Origin: Clostridia bacterium
GTDB taxonomy: Bacteria > Bacillota > Clostridia > Oscillospirales > CAG-272
Direction of reading: 5' to 3'
NCBI GenBank assembly: GCA_017471825.1
Contig: JAFURQ010000003.1
Coordinates: 1 to 47,183, forward strand
Length of the DNA: 47,183 bases
The notes beneath the pieces were generated by a model that did no database searches, had not been told where the DNA came from, and saw only the letters and a list, made by a program, of their open reading frames with translations. Position numbers and translations under genes: made by a program. Shown in pieces: positions 6,270 to 14,652 of the stretch (its first letter is position 1; every line of letters starts with the position of its first letter).

Positions 6270-8405
6270 TTATTCATTTTCGGTAGCCTTTGCTTCTGCG
6301 GGAGCGGCATCTCTCATAGAAAGATTCATTCTGCCCTTTTCATCGGTGCCGAGATACTTAACGCGAACGGTGTCACCAACGTTAACAACGTCCTCAACCT
6401 TCTCGGTTCTCTCCTTCTGAAGCTTGGAGATGTGTACCATACCCTCCTTACCGGGAGCGTACTCAACAAACGCGCCGATAGGAATGATTCTCGTAACGGT
6501 ACCCTCGTAGGTTTCGCCTACAACGGGCTCGAATACTATCGCATCAATTATAGCCTTTGCCATATCTGCGCTATCGCGGTCAACAGCTGCTATAAATACG
6601 GTACCGTCATCGTTGATATCAATCTTCGCGCCGGTGTCGGCAACTATCTTCTGAATTACCTTACCGCCGGAGCCGATAACCTCACGGATCTTGTCAGGGT
6701 TGATGTGCATGGTGATCATCTTGGGAGCATACTTGGAAACCTCTGCTCTGGGAGTAGGAATAGCGGCAAGGAGAATCTTGTCGATTATCTCATCTCTGCC
6801 CTGGTGAGTGGTTTCAAGCGCCTGCTTGATGATTTCGGGAGTAAGACCGTCAATCTTAAGGTCCATCTGGATAGAGGTGATACCCTTGTGAGTACCTGCT
6901 ACCTTGAAGTCCATATCGCCGTAGAAGTCCTCAAGACCCTGAATGTCTATCATAGTATCCCAAGAGCCGTCCTCTGCGGTGATAAGGCCGCAGGAGATAC
7001 CTGCTACGGGAGCCTTAATCGGAACGCCTGCATCCATAAGAGCAAGGGTGGAGCCGCATACAGAGCCCTGAGAGGTGGAGCCGTTAGAGCTTACAACCTC
7101 GGAAACAAGGCGGATAGCGTAGGGGAATTCCTCCTCGGAGGGAAGAACGGGAACGAGAGAGCGCTCTGCGAGTGCGCCGTGACCAATCTCGCGGCGGCCG
7201 GGGCTTCTCTGCGCCTTTGCCTCACCGGTAGAATAGCCAGGCATATTGTAATGGTGCATATATCTCTTGGTTGTTTCATCGTCAAGTCCCTCGAGCTTCT
7301 GTGCATCGGAGAGAGTGCCGAGAGTTGCGATGGTGAGAACCTGAGTCTGTCCACGGGTGAAAAGACCCGAGCCGTGAACTCTGGGAATGAGTCCAACCTC
7401 TGCGGCGAGGGGACGGATTTCGTCCATGCGTCTGCCGTCTACGCGCTTTTTGTCAACGAGGAGCCAACGGCGAACTATCTTCTTCTGAATCTTGTAGATA
7501 AGCTCGGGAAGGATAACCTTGATATCGGGGTACTTCTCCTCGAAGGTGGCAACGATGTCGTCCATAATGGGCTGCATTTTTGCATCTCTTACGGTCTTGT
7601 CATCGGTGTCAAGAGCCTCCATAACTGCGGTCTCGCAGTATGCGAAGATCTCGTCGAACATATCGTGATCGAGCTCGCCCGATGCGTACTCAAACTTGGG
7701 CTTGCCGATTTCAGCAACGATGCCGTTGATGAAGGCAACGAGCTTCTTAATCTCCTCGTGAGCGGTCATAATTGCATCGTACATAACGTCGTCAGCAACC
7801 TCGTTCGCGCCTGCCTCGATCATTACAACCTTCTTTTCGGAGGCTGCAACGGTAAGCTCAAGATCGCTCTTTGCGCGCTGCTCTGCGGTGGGGTTAACAA
7901 CGAGCTCGCCGTCTACAAGACCCATAAATACGCCGCCGATGGGGCCGTTCCACGGAATGTCCGAGATAGAGAGAGCTATGGAAGCACCGATCATAGCGGT
8001 GATCTCAGGTGAGCAATCAGGGTCAACGGACATAATAGTGAGAAGGAGCGAGATGTCGTTACGGAGATCCTTGGGGAAAAGGGGACGGATGGGACGGTCG
8101 ATAACACGTCCTGCAAGCACAGCCTTCTCGCTGGGCTTACCCTCACGCTTAAGGAAGCCGCCGGGGATCTTACCTACTGCATACATCTTCTCGTCGTAAT
8201 CAACCGACAGGGGAAGGAAATCAATGCCCTCTCTGGGCGCCGCGGATGCGGTTGCGCAAGCAAGAACGGTGGTTTCACCGTAGTGAATCATTACTGAGCC
8301 GTTTGCAAGACCTGCAACCTTACCGGTCTTTACTACAAGGGGTCTGCCTGCAAAATCGTACTCATAGACCTTGTAGTTGTCAAATGTTTTAAAGTTTTCT
8401 ACCAT
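6270..8405 (-). CDS. pnp: Polyribonucleotide nucleotidyltransferase (PNPase)
   Basis: PNPase degrades RNA 3' to 5' by phosphorolysis as part of cytoplasmic RNA turnover. The 711-residue protein shows the full family order: first RNase PH domain (IDFLPLSVDYDEKMYAVGKIPGG), an all-helical linker, second RNase PH domain (PRVHGSGLFTRGQTQ, the SEVVSSNGSTSQGSVCG catalytic loop and DIQGLEDFYGDMDFKVAGT), a KH domain with IREVIGSGGKVIQKI near residue 570, and a C-terminal S1 domain (YEGTVTRIIPIGAFVEY and GMVHISKL). It ends with a short acidic tail. It lies downstream of rpsO in the widespread rpsO-pnp arrangement, with two stem-loops in the spacer. Confidence 0.98.
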   Translation of the reverse strand: MVENFKTFDNYKVYEYDFAGRPLVVKTGKVAGLANGSVMIHYGETTVLACATASAAPREGIDFLPLSVDYDEKMYAVGKIPGGFLKREGKPSEKAVLAGRVIDRPIRPLFPKDLRNDISLLLTIMSVDPDCSPEITAMIGASIALSISDIPWNGPIGGVFMGLVDGELVVNPTAEQRAKSDLELTVAASEKKVVMIEAGANEVADDVMYDAIMTAHEEIKKLVAFINGIVAEIGKPKFEYASGELDHDMFDEIFAYCETAVMEALDTDDKTVRDAKMQPIMDDIVATFEEKYPDIKVILPELIYKIQKKIVRRWLLVDKKRVDGRRMDEIRPLAAEVGLIPRVHGSGLFTRGQTQVLTIATLGTLSDAQKLEGLDDETTKRYMHHYNMPGYSTGEAKAQRSPGRREIGHGALAERSLVPVLPSEEEFPYAIRLVSEVVSSNGSTSQGSVCGSTLALMDAGVPIKAPVAGISCGLITAEDGSWDTMIDIQGLEDFYGDMDFKVAGTHKGITSIQMDLKIDGLTPEIIKQALETTHQGRDEIIDKILLAAIPTPRAEVSKYAPKMITMHINPDKIREVIGSGGKVIQKIVADTGAKIDINDDGTVFIAAVDRDSADMAKAIIDAIVFEPVVGETYEGTVTRIIPIGAFVEYAPGKEGMVHISKLQKERTEKVEDVVNVGDTVRVKYLGTDEKGRMNLSMRDAAPAEAKATENE

Positions 8406-8443
8406 TTTGTTTCTCCTTTTCTTTTTTAGGGAAAGGCGAACAT

Positions 8444-8490
8444 AGCACTTAAATATATGCTCGATGGGCTCGAACGCATATTTAACTGCT
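8444..8490 (-). promoter_or_regulatory. Stem-loop in the pnp leader (proximal)
   Basis: AGCA/TGCT, TTAAAT..ATGC/GCATATTTAA and an inner TCGA/TCGA pair around TGGGC form a long interrupted hairpin, about 40 bases before the pnp ATG. Structured leaders cut by RNase III and then attacked by PNPase itself are known for E. coli pnp. That this one works the same way is inference. Confidence 0.45.
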
Positions 8491-8531
8491 ACTTCCGCCG
8501 CGCCCTTTTTGTTTTTCTTTTCAGTTTTGGG

Positions 8532-8579
8532 TTTTCACAACAAACGGGAACGAAATAATCCGTTCCCGTTCTGTGAAAA
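8532..8579 (-). promoter_or_regulatory. Long stem-loop in the rpsO-pnp spacer (distal)
   Basis: An AACGGGAACG/CGTTCCCGTT stem with an eight-base loop is flanked by a second TTTTCACA/TGTGAAAA stem, giving about 18 pairs just after rpsO. On the minus strand it is followed by TTTGTTGTGAAAA rather than a clean U-tract. It therefore looks more like a leaky terminator or RNase III site than a full stop. Confidence 0.6.
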
Positions 8580-8596
8580 ATCTCGGGAAGTAAAAA

Positions 8597-8863
8597 TTAC
8601 TTTCTGAGACCGAGTCTCTTGATTACCGAGCGGTATCTTTCGATATCCTTCTTTGCAAGGTAAGCGAGGAGCTGCTTTCTGTGACCAACCATCTTGGAAA
8701 GACCTCTCTGAGAATGGAAGTCCTTGGGGTTCTTCTTCATGTGCTCGGTAAGGCTGTTGATTCTATCGGTAAGGATAGCGATCTGTACCTCGGGCGAGCC
8801 GGTGTCATTCTCGTTGATCTTGTACTCAGCGATGATGGCGGTTTTGGTTTCCTTAGAAATCAT
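8597..8863 (-). CDS. rpsO: 30S ribosomal protein S15
   Basis: The 88-residue protein matches S15 along its whole length: [21 protein letters not shown], the [17 protein letters not shown] block that binds 16S rRNA, and the ending [13 protein letters not shown]15 nucleates assembly of the central 30S domain. It has its own promoter (8993-9021) and a leader of roughly 120 nt, and is followed by pnp. S15 is known to repress its own mRNA in several bacteria through leader RNA structure, and the length of this leader would allow that. Confidence 0.98.
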   Translation of the reverse strand: MISKETKTAIIAEYKINENDTGSPEVQIAILTDRINSLTEHMKKNPKDFHSQRGLSKMVGHRKQLLAYLAKKDIERYRSVIKRLGLRK

Positions 8864-8986
8864 TGTTCTTCACCTTTCTTAATATTATTCTCCTGTACCC
8901 GAGTAAAGCGCGGGTGAAATACGCAAGCCACGCAAGGACTGTGTCCAGACGGAGCAGGGTCATACGCTTAACCAAGGCATAGGCCA
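8864..8986 (-). promoter_or_regulatory. Leader RNA of rpsO, candidate S15 autoregulatory region
   Basis: About 120 nt separate the predicted transcription start from the S15 ATG. On the minus strand it contains an ACCCGCGCTTTACTCGGGT hairpin immediately before the AGGAG-type site, and further G/C-rich segments (CTCCGTCTGGACACAGTCC, TTGCGTGGCTTGCG) able to pair. I cannot match it to a specific known S15 leader class. Confidence 0.45.
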
Positions 8987-8992
8987 AATGGT

Positions 8993-9021
8993 ATTATAGC
9001 ATACTTTTTTCAAAAAGTAAA
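8993..9021 (-). promoter_or_regulatory. Promoter of rpsO-pnp
   Basis: On the minus strand a -35 TTTACT (9016-9021) and a perfect -10 TATAAT (8993-8998) are separated by 17 bases. It lies about 30 bases after the end of the metallophosphoesterase gene; I see no strong terminator between the two. Confidence 0.75.
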
Positions 9022-9050
9022 GTGTTTTTATAAAAATAATTTATATATAA

Positions 9051-10976
9051 TTATATATCAGCTTTTTTCTTCCTAATAACTATTATAATTACTACTGCTA
9101 CCGCCACGGCAACTGCCAAAGCAGCTGACACTGCGATCACGGCGATTGAGCCGCTTTTCATTTCCGCCGAGCATACGTCGCACAGCTTATCTCCGTTTGC
9201 ATCCACGTGCTCACCCGGCTCTCGTGCTTGGCTACAGCCTGCCCTGTTGCACTCGGAATCGCAATCTCCACTGTACTTATGACCGCGAGGCTCGCCGTCG
9301 GTAGCGGAGCAGATCTCACATACTGCGGGCTCGGTGCAGGTGGGGTCGGAATATTCGTGGCCGCCGGCTCTGCCGCGGACATAATCGCATCCCTCTCTCT
9401 TACAGGTCTTGGGCTCGGTGCAGGTTGCGGGAGCGAGATCGTGCCCGAGGGGTGCTGTTACCTGCTCGTAGGGGGCGGTTTCAACCGTGCAGTCAAAATC
9501 GGCGAAGAAAAGATTGCACGACGTGCATTTCCAATACTCCGCATTTCCCCCGTTTATGCACGTAGGCTCGTGCGGCTCAACGCGCTCGAGGGTATGGATA
9601 TGCGCTGTCTTGGACACGGTAAACGTATCAAAAACGCTCATATCGTCAAGAAAATACGACGTCATAGTTATCTCGGTATCGGTCACGCTGAAATGTATGG
9701 CGCTCTTTCTGTGCTCGTCGTTTTTATACGCTATATAATTGGCATCGGTAACGTAGCAGTCGTAAAACTTCGTGCCCGTGGAGGAGCTTGCACAGATATG
9801 CAACGTGCCTATTGGGTCGGAAACAAAGCTACCGACAACCTCGTCGGTGCTGGGAGTAACGCCGTCCATCATTCTGCTACGCACGTAAATGTGATCGTGA
9901 CCGCTGAGAACGACGTCGATTTCAAGCTCTGTGAGAATCGGAGCCAGCGCCGCACGGAAAACGCCTATCTCGGTTTCAAAATGGGCATATTCCTCCCACG
10001 AGTGATAGCCTGCCGAAAACAGCGCGTTGTGGAGGACGACTATCTTCCACGCCGTGCCGGGATTTGCGGCAATTGCCTGCTCCATAAACGCCTTGTGCTC
10101 GTTATTGGTTGCGGCGGCGGTGTCCGCCATATTCAAGTGCATAAACCAAGTGTTATTGTAGGTATACCAATAATTTGCGCCGGAAACGTCAACGCCGTAT
10201 TCAGTGCTGACGTTGGGTAGATTAAAATGCTCGTAAAATGCGACGGACGGGCTATCGTGCGCAGGCCCTATGGTTGGCGCAAACGTAAATCCCGTGAGCT
10301 CATCGAGCAAAAGATAACCGTAATGCTCCTCCGATGCAGGAGTTACTATCTGGTCACCCGCAGAAACGAGCAATGAGGTACCGAGCTCGGATTTTATTGT
10401 GGCGAGCGTATCCGCCCATGCGGCACTTCCCTCCGCGCTATTGAGTTGAGGATCGCCTACGAAGGTGAATTCATAATCGCCTACGGGGTCGGTTGAGAAA
10501 TAGTACAGCTCGGATGAGTTATCACCGACAGACATACAGTAAACGTAGTCGGTATCGGGCTCGAGGTTTGTAAGCGTTGCCTTGTGTGAATAGTAGCCCG
10601 ACTTATTGGTAGCTACAGCGACCTCGGAGGAATGGGCGGTACCGTCAGGAAACTCGCCGTTTGTAACCTCAGCGATAGGGGCACAGTAGATTGTGCTACT
10701 GCTGGCTAACGTGCTGTACCAGGTAATCTGCCTTTGCGTTTCGTCGGAGCCGACGCAGAGAACCACGTCACAAAACGCGTTGTCCTCGGTCATATAAGTG
10801 GCGGTAAGGCTATTGAGGTCCGCGGCAGGATCGGTATTGTTGTCAAGATATTTCCATACGGTGTCGGTGTCAATAAGCGTTTCTTCGGTATCAACGGCGA
10901 GCGTCGAAACCGTGAAGGTGCAAATTATGAGTAAAACCGAACATAGTATAGCAGTTATTTTTATAGCTCTTCTCAT
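9051..10976 (-). CDS. Surface-anchored metallophosphoesterase with N-terminal Ig-like domain and Cys-rich C-terminal repeats
   Basis: The 641-residue protein has a signal peptide (residues 1-27, cleavage near STLA), a purple-acid-phosphatase-like N-terminal beta domain (to about 165), a calcineurin-type phosphoesterase domain (about 165-430) with FVGDPQ, SAGDQI, VVLHNALF and SGHDHIY, then Cys-pair repeats of the TCTEPxxCxxC type each ending GHxY. It ends in a hydrophobic helix (about 608-634) and the positive tail RKKKADI, anchoring it in the membrane facing outward. The usual GNH[DE] metal motif reads GPAHD, without the Asn ligand. It starts eight bases after mnmM, sharing the transcript. 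Its substrate is unknown. Confidence 0.85.
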   Translation of the reverse strand: MRRAIKITAILCSVLLIICTFTVSTLAVDTEETLIDTDTVWKYLDNNTDPAADLNSLTATYMTEDNAFCDVVLCVGSDETQRQITWYSTLASSSTIYCAPIAEVTNGEFPDGTAHSSEVAVATNKSGYYSHKATLTNLEPDTDYVYCMSVGDNSSELYYFSTDPVGDYEFTFVGDPQLNSAEGSAAWADTLATIKSELGTSLLVSAGDQIVTPASEEHYGYLLLDELTGFTFAPTIGPAHDSPSVAFYEHFNLPNVSTEYGVDVSGANYWYTYNNTWFMHLNMADTAAATNNEHKAFMEQAIAANPGTAWKIVVLHNALFSAGYHSWEEYAHFETEIGVFRAALAPILTELEIDVVLSGHDHIYVRSRMMDGVTPSTDEVVGSFVSDPIGTLHICASSSTGTKFYDCYVTDANYIAYKNDEHRKSAIHFSVTDTEITMTSYFLDDMSVFDTFTVSKTAHIHTLERVEPHEPTCINGGNAEYWKCTSCNLFFADFDCTVETAPYEQVTAPLGHDLAPATCTEPKTCKREGCDYVRGRAGGHEYSDPTCTEPAVCEICSATDGEPRGHKYSGDCDSECNRAGCSQAREPGEHVDANGDKLCDVCSAEMKSGSIAVIAVSAALAVAVAVAVVIIIVIRKKKADI

Positions 10977-10984
10977 AATGCTCC

Positions 10985-11548
10985 CTATGCCTTAATGCTT
11001 TTTTCAATCAGGAAGAAGTACGGCGAGGTGGGGGAATTAAGAATACGGAATTCTGACGGGCAGATTTTGTATTTCGAGAGAGTTTTGAAATACTCGCGGA
11101 GCATCTCGCCCTCGAGAGCGCCCTCCTCGTGCCCGGGATATATCGCCACGATGAGCACTCCGTCCGGGGCGAGCATATCTATCGCCGCCTCGACTGCGGG
11201 CATTGTCGTTTCGCGCATTGTTGTGACCGCCTTTTTGCCGCTGCCGGGGAGATAGCCGAGATTGAACATCCCTGCCTTTATCGGCTCATTCACAAATTCC
11301 CGCACTCTGTGATGCGAGGCGCAGATGAGCGTATAATTTTTCGGTGCGCCCTCGCGCTCGAGCAAATCTTTAGTGGAATCAAGGGCGAGCTGCTGAATAT
11401 CGAAGGCATAAACTCTGCCGCTGTCGCCAACCGTTTTGGATAGGAAGAGCGTGTCGTTGCCATTGCCCATTGTGAAATCAACGGCGACCGCGCCCTCACC
11501 CAGATGTTCAAGAATAAAATGCTTATGAAGCTCCTTTAAATCAACCAT
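10985..11548 (-). CDS. mnmM: YtqB/MnmM-type SAM-dependent methyltransferase (tRNA wobble uridine)
   Basis: The 187-residue protein has the SAM-binding VDFTMGNGNDTLFL motif, then FNLGYLPGSGKKAVTT and IYPGHEEG, which are the signatures of the YtqB family formerly called putative rRNA methylase. Members such as B. subtilis YtqB (MnmM) methylate the aminomethyl group on the tRNA wobble uridine. The assignment to that reaction is by family. Its ATG overlaps the rqcH stop by one base, so it is coupled to rqcH, and the next gene starts eight bases after its stop. Cytoplasmic. Confidence 0.85.
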   Translation of the reverse strand: MVDLKELHKHFILEHLGEGAVAVDFTMGNGNDTLFLSKTVGDSGRVYAFDIQQLALDSTKDLLEREGAPKNYTLICASHHRVREFVNEPIKAGMFNLGYLPGSGKKAVTTMRETTMPAVEAAIDMLAPDGVLIVAIYPGHEEGALEGEMLREYFKTLSKYKICPSEFRILNSPTSPYFFLIEKSIKA

Positions 11549-13293
11549 TAGGCACCACCCGTGTGAGATTTCGGCATAACAAATGCCGTATAATTGTAAT
11601 TGGTTTTATAAATTACGAAGCCCGGCTTTGAGCCTGCCGGCTTTTTAACGTTTTTCACTCTCGTGTAATCCACGGCAACGGGACCTGCCGTTGCTTTCGA
11701 ATAATACGCCGCGACCTCTGCCGCCTCGGTATAATCCGCATCTGTGGGCTCCTCTCCGTCGGTTACCAAAATCACGTGAGAGCCCGGCATATCCTTGACA
11801 TGGAACCATATATCATCCTTTGATGCGAGCTTAAAGGTGAGGTGATCGTTTTGGATATTGTTTTTGCCGACGTAGAGCGTTTTTCCGTCGCTCGTTTTCA
11901 ACGTCATAGGCTTCATTTTTATCTTTTTCTGTGGACGGTAGCCCTTGAGCTTTGAGGAATAGCCCGAGCGGTAAAGCTCCTCGCGTATTTCGGTCAGATC
12001 ATCCTCTGTTTCCGCCTTGTCGAGAAAGGCACGCACGCTTTCAAGGTAGACGAGCTCCTTTTCCCATATCGCTATCTGCTCGGCGAGGACGCGCTTTGCG
12101 GTTTTTGATTTGTTATAGAGCTTGTACAGGCGCTGTGCGTTTTGCGCAGGTGAGAGCCTGGAGTCAAGCTCGATTTCTATTTCCGAACAATTCTCGTCAT
12201 AGTAGTCTATACAGGTAAACGAGGTCATACCGCGGCTTATACGGTAGATATTCGCGGTTATCAGGTCCGCCTTGCGCTTATAAATATCTCCGTTTTCGCT
12301 TTCGAGAAGCGCCTCTCTCTGTATCGCCAGCTTACGCTCTGTACGCGCCACGGCGTTGTTAAGAAGCGTGATAAGGTCGTGGGCGCGCTGACGGATGCGC
12401 TCTATTCTGTCCTTCTCGGCAAAGTACATGTCAAACAGCTCGCGAAGCGTAGCGTAATGCTTTACGGTGACGGAATCGCCGAGATAGGTTATGTCCATAT
12501 AGGAATAATCTATCGGCTTCCCTGTTGAATCAATGACGGCGGTGGGATTGTATGCCCCGTCACGAAGGAGCTGCTGCCAGTTTGCAAAGACCGCAAAGAA
12601 TTTCTCCGAATCTATTTCCGATACCGGCACGTCGGTCGAGCCGGTCGCACGGTATACAAGCTCGCGCGCTATCTGGGTCGCTATACCCGAATAGGTCGAG
12701 GTGATAAACTTTTCACCCGTGCGCTCACAGGGAAACTCGGCTAATTTTTCGAAGAAAAGTGCCTTGTCGGTTTCAAGAGGAGAGAGCTTCTCCTGCTTTT
12801 CGGGGAGGACGTAGCGAAGCCCGGGAATTATCTGACGGACGGTGCTAGCCGCAAAATCTATAATTTTCAAGGCGGTGATTATCTTGTCATCTGCATCGAG
12901 AAAAATCAGGTTTGCGTACTTTCCCATTATCTCGACAACCAGCTTTTTCTCGGTCGGGAAGCCCATCTCGTCATAGCAGGAGAGTGTGAAATGCGCAATT
13001 CGGTCAAAGCCCGGCTGCTCTACGTTCACTATCCGCGCACCTATCAGGTGCTTGCGCAGGAACATACAGAGCATCGGTGCTTTAAGCGGGTTTTCCTTCG
13101 CTCTGTCGGAGAGCTGAAGCCTCGGGGCGTTTGGCCCTACGTTAAAAACCAAGCGGCGCGAGAGCTTGCCACTGTGGATAACGAGGTCTATCTCATCGTT
13201 TTGCGGTTGAAGAACCTTTTCAATTTTTGCATCCTTGAATTCGCGCGAATACTCGGTTAATACCGCGCGCATCATACAAGCATCAAAAGCCAT
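11548..13293 (-). CDS. rqcH: RqcH / NFACT-family ribosome quality control factor
   Basis: Members of this family (long annotated as fibronectin-binding proteins) bind stalled 50S-peptidyl-tRNA complexes and recruit alanyl-tRNA to add C-terminal Ala tails. The 581-residue protein has the expected order: an NFACT-N domain starting MAFDACMMRAVLTE with NVGPNAPRL and IMGKYANLI, a helix-hairpin-helix and coiled-coil middle (about 280-430), and an NFACT-R domain with VGKNNIQNDHLTF, DIWFHVKDMPGSHVI and the final MPKSHTGGA. It is the second gene of the cca run, 44 bases after cca, and overlaps mnmM by one base. Confidence 0.95.
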   Translation of the reverse strand: MAFDACMMRAVLTEYSREFKDAKIEKVLQPQNDEIDLVIHSGKLSRRLVFNVGPNAPRLQLSDRAKENPLKAPMLCMFLRKHLIGARIVNVEQPGFDRIAHFTLSCYDEMGFPTEKKLVVEIMGKYANLIFLDADDKIITALKIIDFAASTVRQIIPGLRYVLPEKQEKLSPLETDKALFFEKLAEFPCERTGEKFITSTYSGIATQIARELVYRATGSTDVPVSEIDSEKFFAVFANWQQLLRDGAYNPTAVIDSTGKPIDYSYMDITYLGDSVTVKHYATLRELFDMYFAEKDRIERIRQRAHDLITLLNNAVARTERKLAIQREALLESENGDIYKRKADLITANIYRISRGMTSFTCIDYYDENCSEIEIELDSRLSPAQNAQRLYKLYNKSKTAKRVLAEQIAIWEKELVYLESVRAFLDKAETEDDLTEIREELYRSGYSSKLKGYRPQKKIKMKPMTLKTSDGKTLYVGKNNIQNDHLTFKLASKDDIWFHVKDMPGSHVILVTDGEEPTDADYTEAAEVAAYYSKATAGPVAVDYTRVKNVKKPAGSKPGFVIYKTNYNYTAFVMPKSHTGGA

Positions 13294-13321
13294 TATATTA
13301 CCTTCTTTTTGACTATGATTG

Positions 13322-13337
13322 TTTACATTTTTGTAAA
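13322..13337 (-). other. Small perfect hairpin between cca and rqcH
   Basis: TTTACA and TGTAAA pair around a four-base T loop directly after the cca stop codon. The stem is AT-only and weak, so it is probably not a terminator; it could as well be a protein-binding palindrome. Confidence 0.3.
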
Positions 13338-14528
13338 TTAGTCGGCATGCGTGTCACTTTTTAAATACTCAATAAGCTCTTCCCTACCGTTTCGTACCGT
13401 GCCCGATACGACCGCTTCAAGAAGCCGTGCAAGAGCCCTTCCGACCTCGGTGCCGCGTATGCCGAGTGCCATTACGTCCTTGCCCCCTATGGCGAGGTGT
13501 GATAGCTTATACGGCTCGGCGGAGGCAACGATTCTATAAAGCTCTGAGAGCTCGGCTGCATTTGCGACTCCCTTGAGAATACGGCATTTTATTAAAAGCT
13601 CGGCTTCCTCCTCACCCAACTCCGACATAGCTCTTTTTATCGCGGCGGAGGTTGAGAGGTCGCGGTCAATTGATGAAAGCACTGTCAAGCCGTATTTTTT
13701 CAGCCTGTTATCTGCTTTCAGTCTTTCGCAAACGGCGGCAAACTCTGCCACGGGATCGGAAAAATCGAAAAAGAGAGAAAAAAAGCGAGAATAGAAATCG
13801 GCATCTGCAAAATCACTCTCATTCGGAAGAGTGTAGTCACTCATACCGAGGGCGGCGGTAATGACGTCCGAATATTCCGCGAGCACGGGGTATGCAAATT
13901 CTCCCGAGAGAAGCTTTCGCCACTCGACGTAAATACGCTCGCCGGATACGAGGCGAAGATGCGCTCTTTTTATCCTTGCGGCCTCGGCGGTTTTATCCTC
14001 CACGGCAAAGCCGAGCGTTGCCGCGAAGCGTACTGCGCGCATAACCCTCAGGGCATCCTCCTCAAAGCGCTTACACGGGTCGCCGACCGCGCGTATAATG
14101 CGGCGCGATATATCTTCCCTGCCACCGTACAAGTCGGTAAATCCGTCGTGCTCGTTGTAGCAGATGGCGTTCATTGTAAAATCGCGGCGCGAAAGGTCGC
14201 TCGGGAGCTCGGTAGTGAATTCCACACTCTCGGGATGCCTATGATCCTTGTATTCACCGTCACGGCGATAGGTGGTTATCTCTATCGACTCCGAATCCAT
14301 TATGACGGTAAGGGTGCCGTGCTTCAAGCCTGCTTCTACCGTTCGGAAGCCACAGAAAATCCTCTGCATTTCTTCGGGTGAGGCATTGGTTGTTATGTCG
14401 TAATCGTACGGTATTTTCCCGAGGAGAAAATCGCGCACACAGCCGCCGACAATATCGGCTCTGAAGCCTGCGGAATTAAGCAAACGGATAGCCGTTTTTA
14501 CGTTTTGAGGCAATGGTATGCTTCGCAT
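13338..14528 (-). CDS. cca: CCA tRNA nucleotidyltransferase
   Basis: The 396-residue protein adds or repairs the 3' CCA of tRNAs. The N-terminal nucleotidyltransferase core shows GFRADIVGGCVRD and GKIPYDYDITTNA, in which the DxD metal ligands sit, then RRDFTMNAICYN, IRAVGDP and FEEDALRVMRAVRFAATLGF, all typical of class II enzymes. The C-terminal half is the helical tRNA-binding part. I chose the ATG at 14528, preceded by GGGAGA; the in-frame extension to 14600 crosses the promoter. It heads the run cca-rqcH-mnmM, all concerned with tRNA or translation quality. Confidence 0.94.
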   Translation of the reverse strand: MRSIPLPQNVKTAIRLLNSAGFRADIVGGCVRDFLLGKIPYDYDITTNASPEEMQRIFCGFRTVEAGLKHGTLTVIMDSESIEITTYRRDGEYKDHRHPESVEFTTELPSDLSRRDFTMNAICYNEHDGFTDLYGGREDISRRIIRAVGDPCKRFEEDALRVMRAVRFAATLGFAVEDKTAEAARIKRAHLRLVSGERIYVEWRKLLSGEFAYPVLAEYSDVITAALGMSDYTLPNESDFADADFYSRFFSLFFDFSDPVAEFAAVCERLKADNRLKKYGLTVLSSIDRDLSTSAAIKRAMSELGEEEAELLIKCRILKGVANAAELSELYRIVASAEPYKLSHLAIGGKDVMALGIRGTEVGRALARLLEAVVSGTVRNGREELIEYLKSDTHAD

Positions 14529-14558
14529 ATTTTCTCCCTTCGACTGATTGATAAAATA

Positions 14559-14587
14559 ATTGTACCATATTATTTTAAAAAAGTCAA
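14559..14587 (-). promoter_or_regulatory. Promoter of cca
   Basis: On the minus strand TTGACT (14582-14587) and TACAAT (14559-14564) are separated by 17 bases. Its -35 box is six bases from the -35 box of the divergent esterase promoter, so the two polymerases would compete for one stretch of DNA. Confidence 0.75.
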
Positions 14588-14593
14588 AAGTTA

Positions 14594-14622
14594 TTGACAA
14601 AGTTTACCGAGGAATATATAAT
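14594..14622 (+). promoter_or_regulatory. Promoter of the CE15-like esterase gene
   Basis: A perfect -35 TTGACA (14594-14599) and a perfect -10 TATAAT (14617-14622) with a 17-base spacer. Predicted start near 14629, a short leader with a GAGG site. Confidence 0.88.
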
Positions 14623-14652
14623 AAAATCAAAGATTTTATGTGAGGTTAAGCT

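Noticed and set aside
6216-8012. 598-residue open frame on the plus strand opposite pnp
   Set aside because: It is antisense to the strongly conserved pnp gene and has no family resemblance. Codon bias in pnp removes stop codons on the other strand.
9207-10220. 337-residue plus-strand frame inside the metallophosphoesterase gene
   Set aside because: Antisense shadow of a gene with a signal peptide and clear domains; no independent signals.
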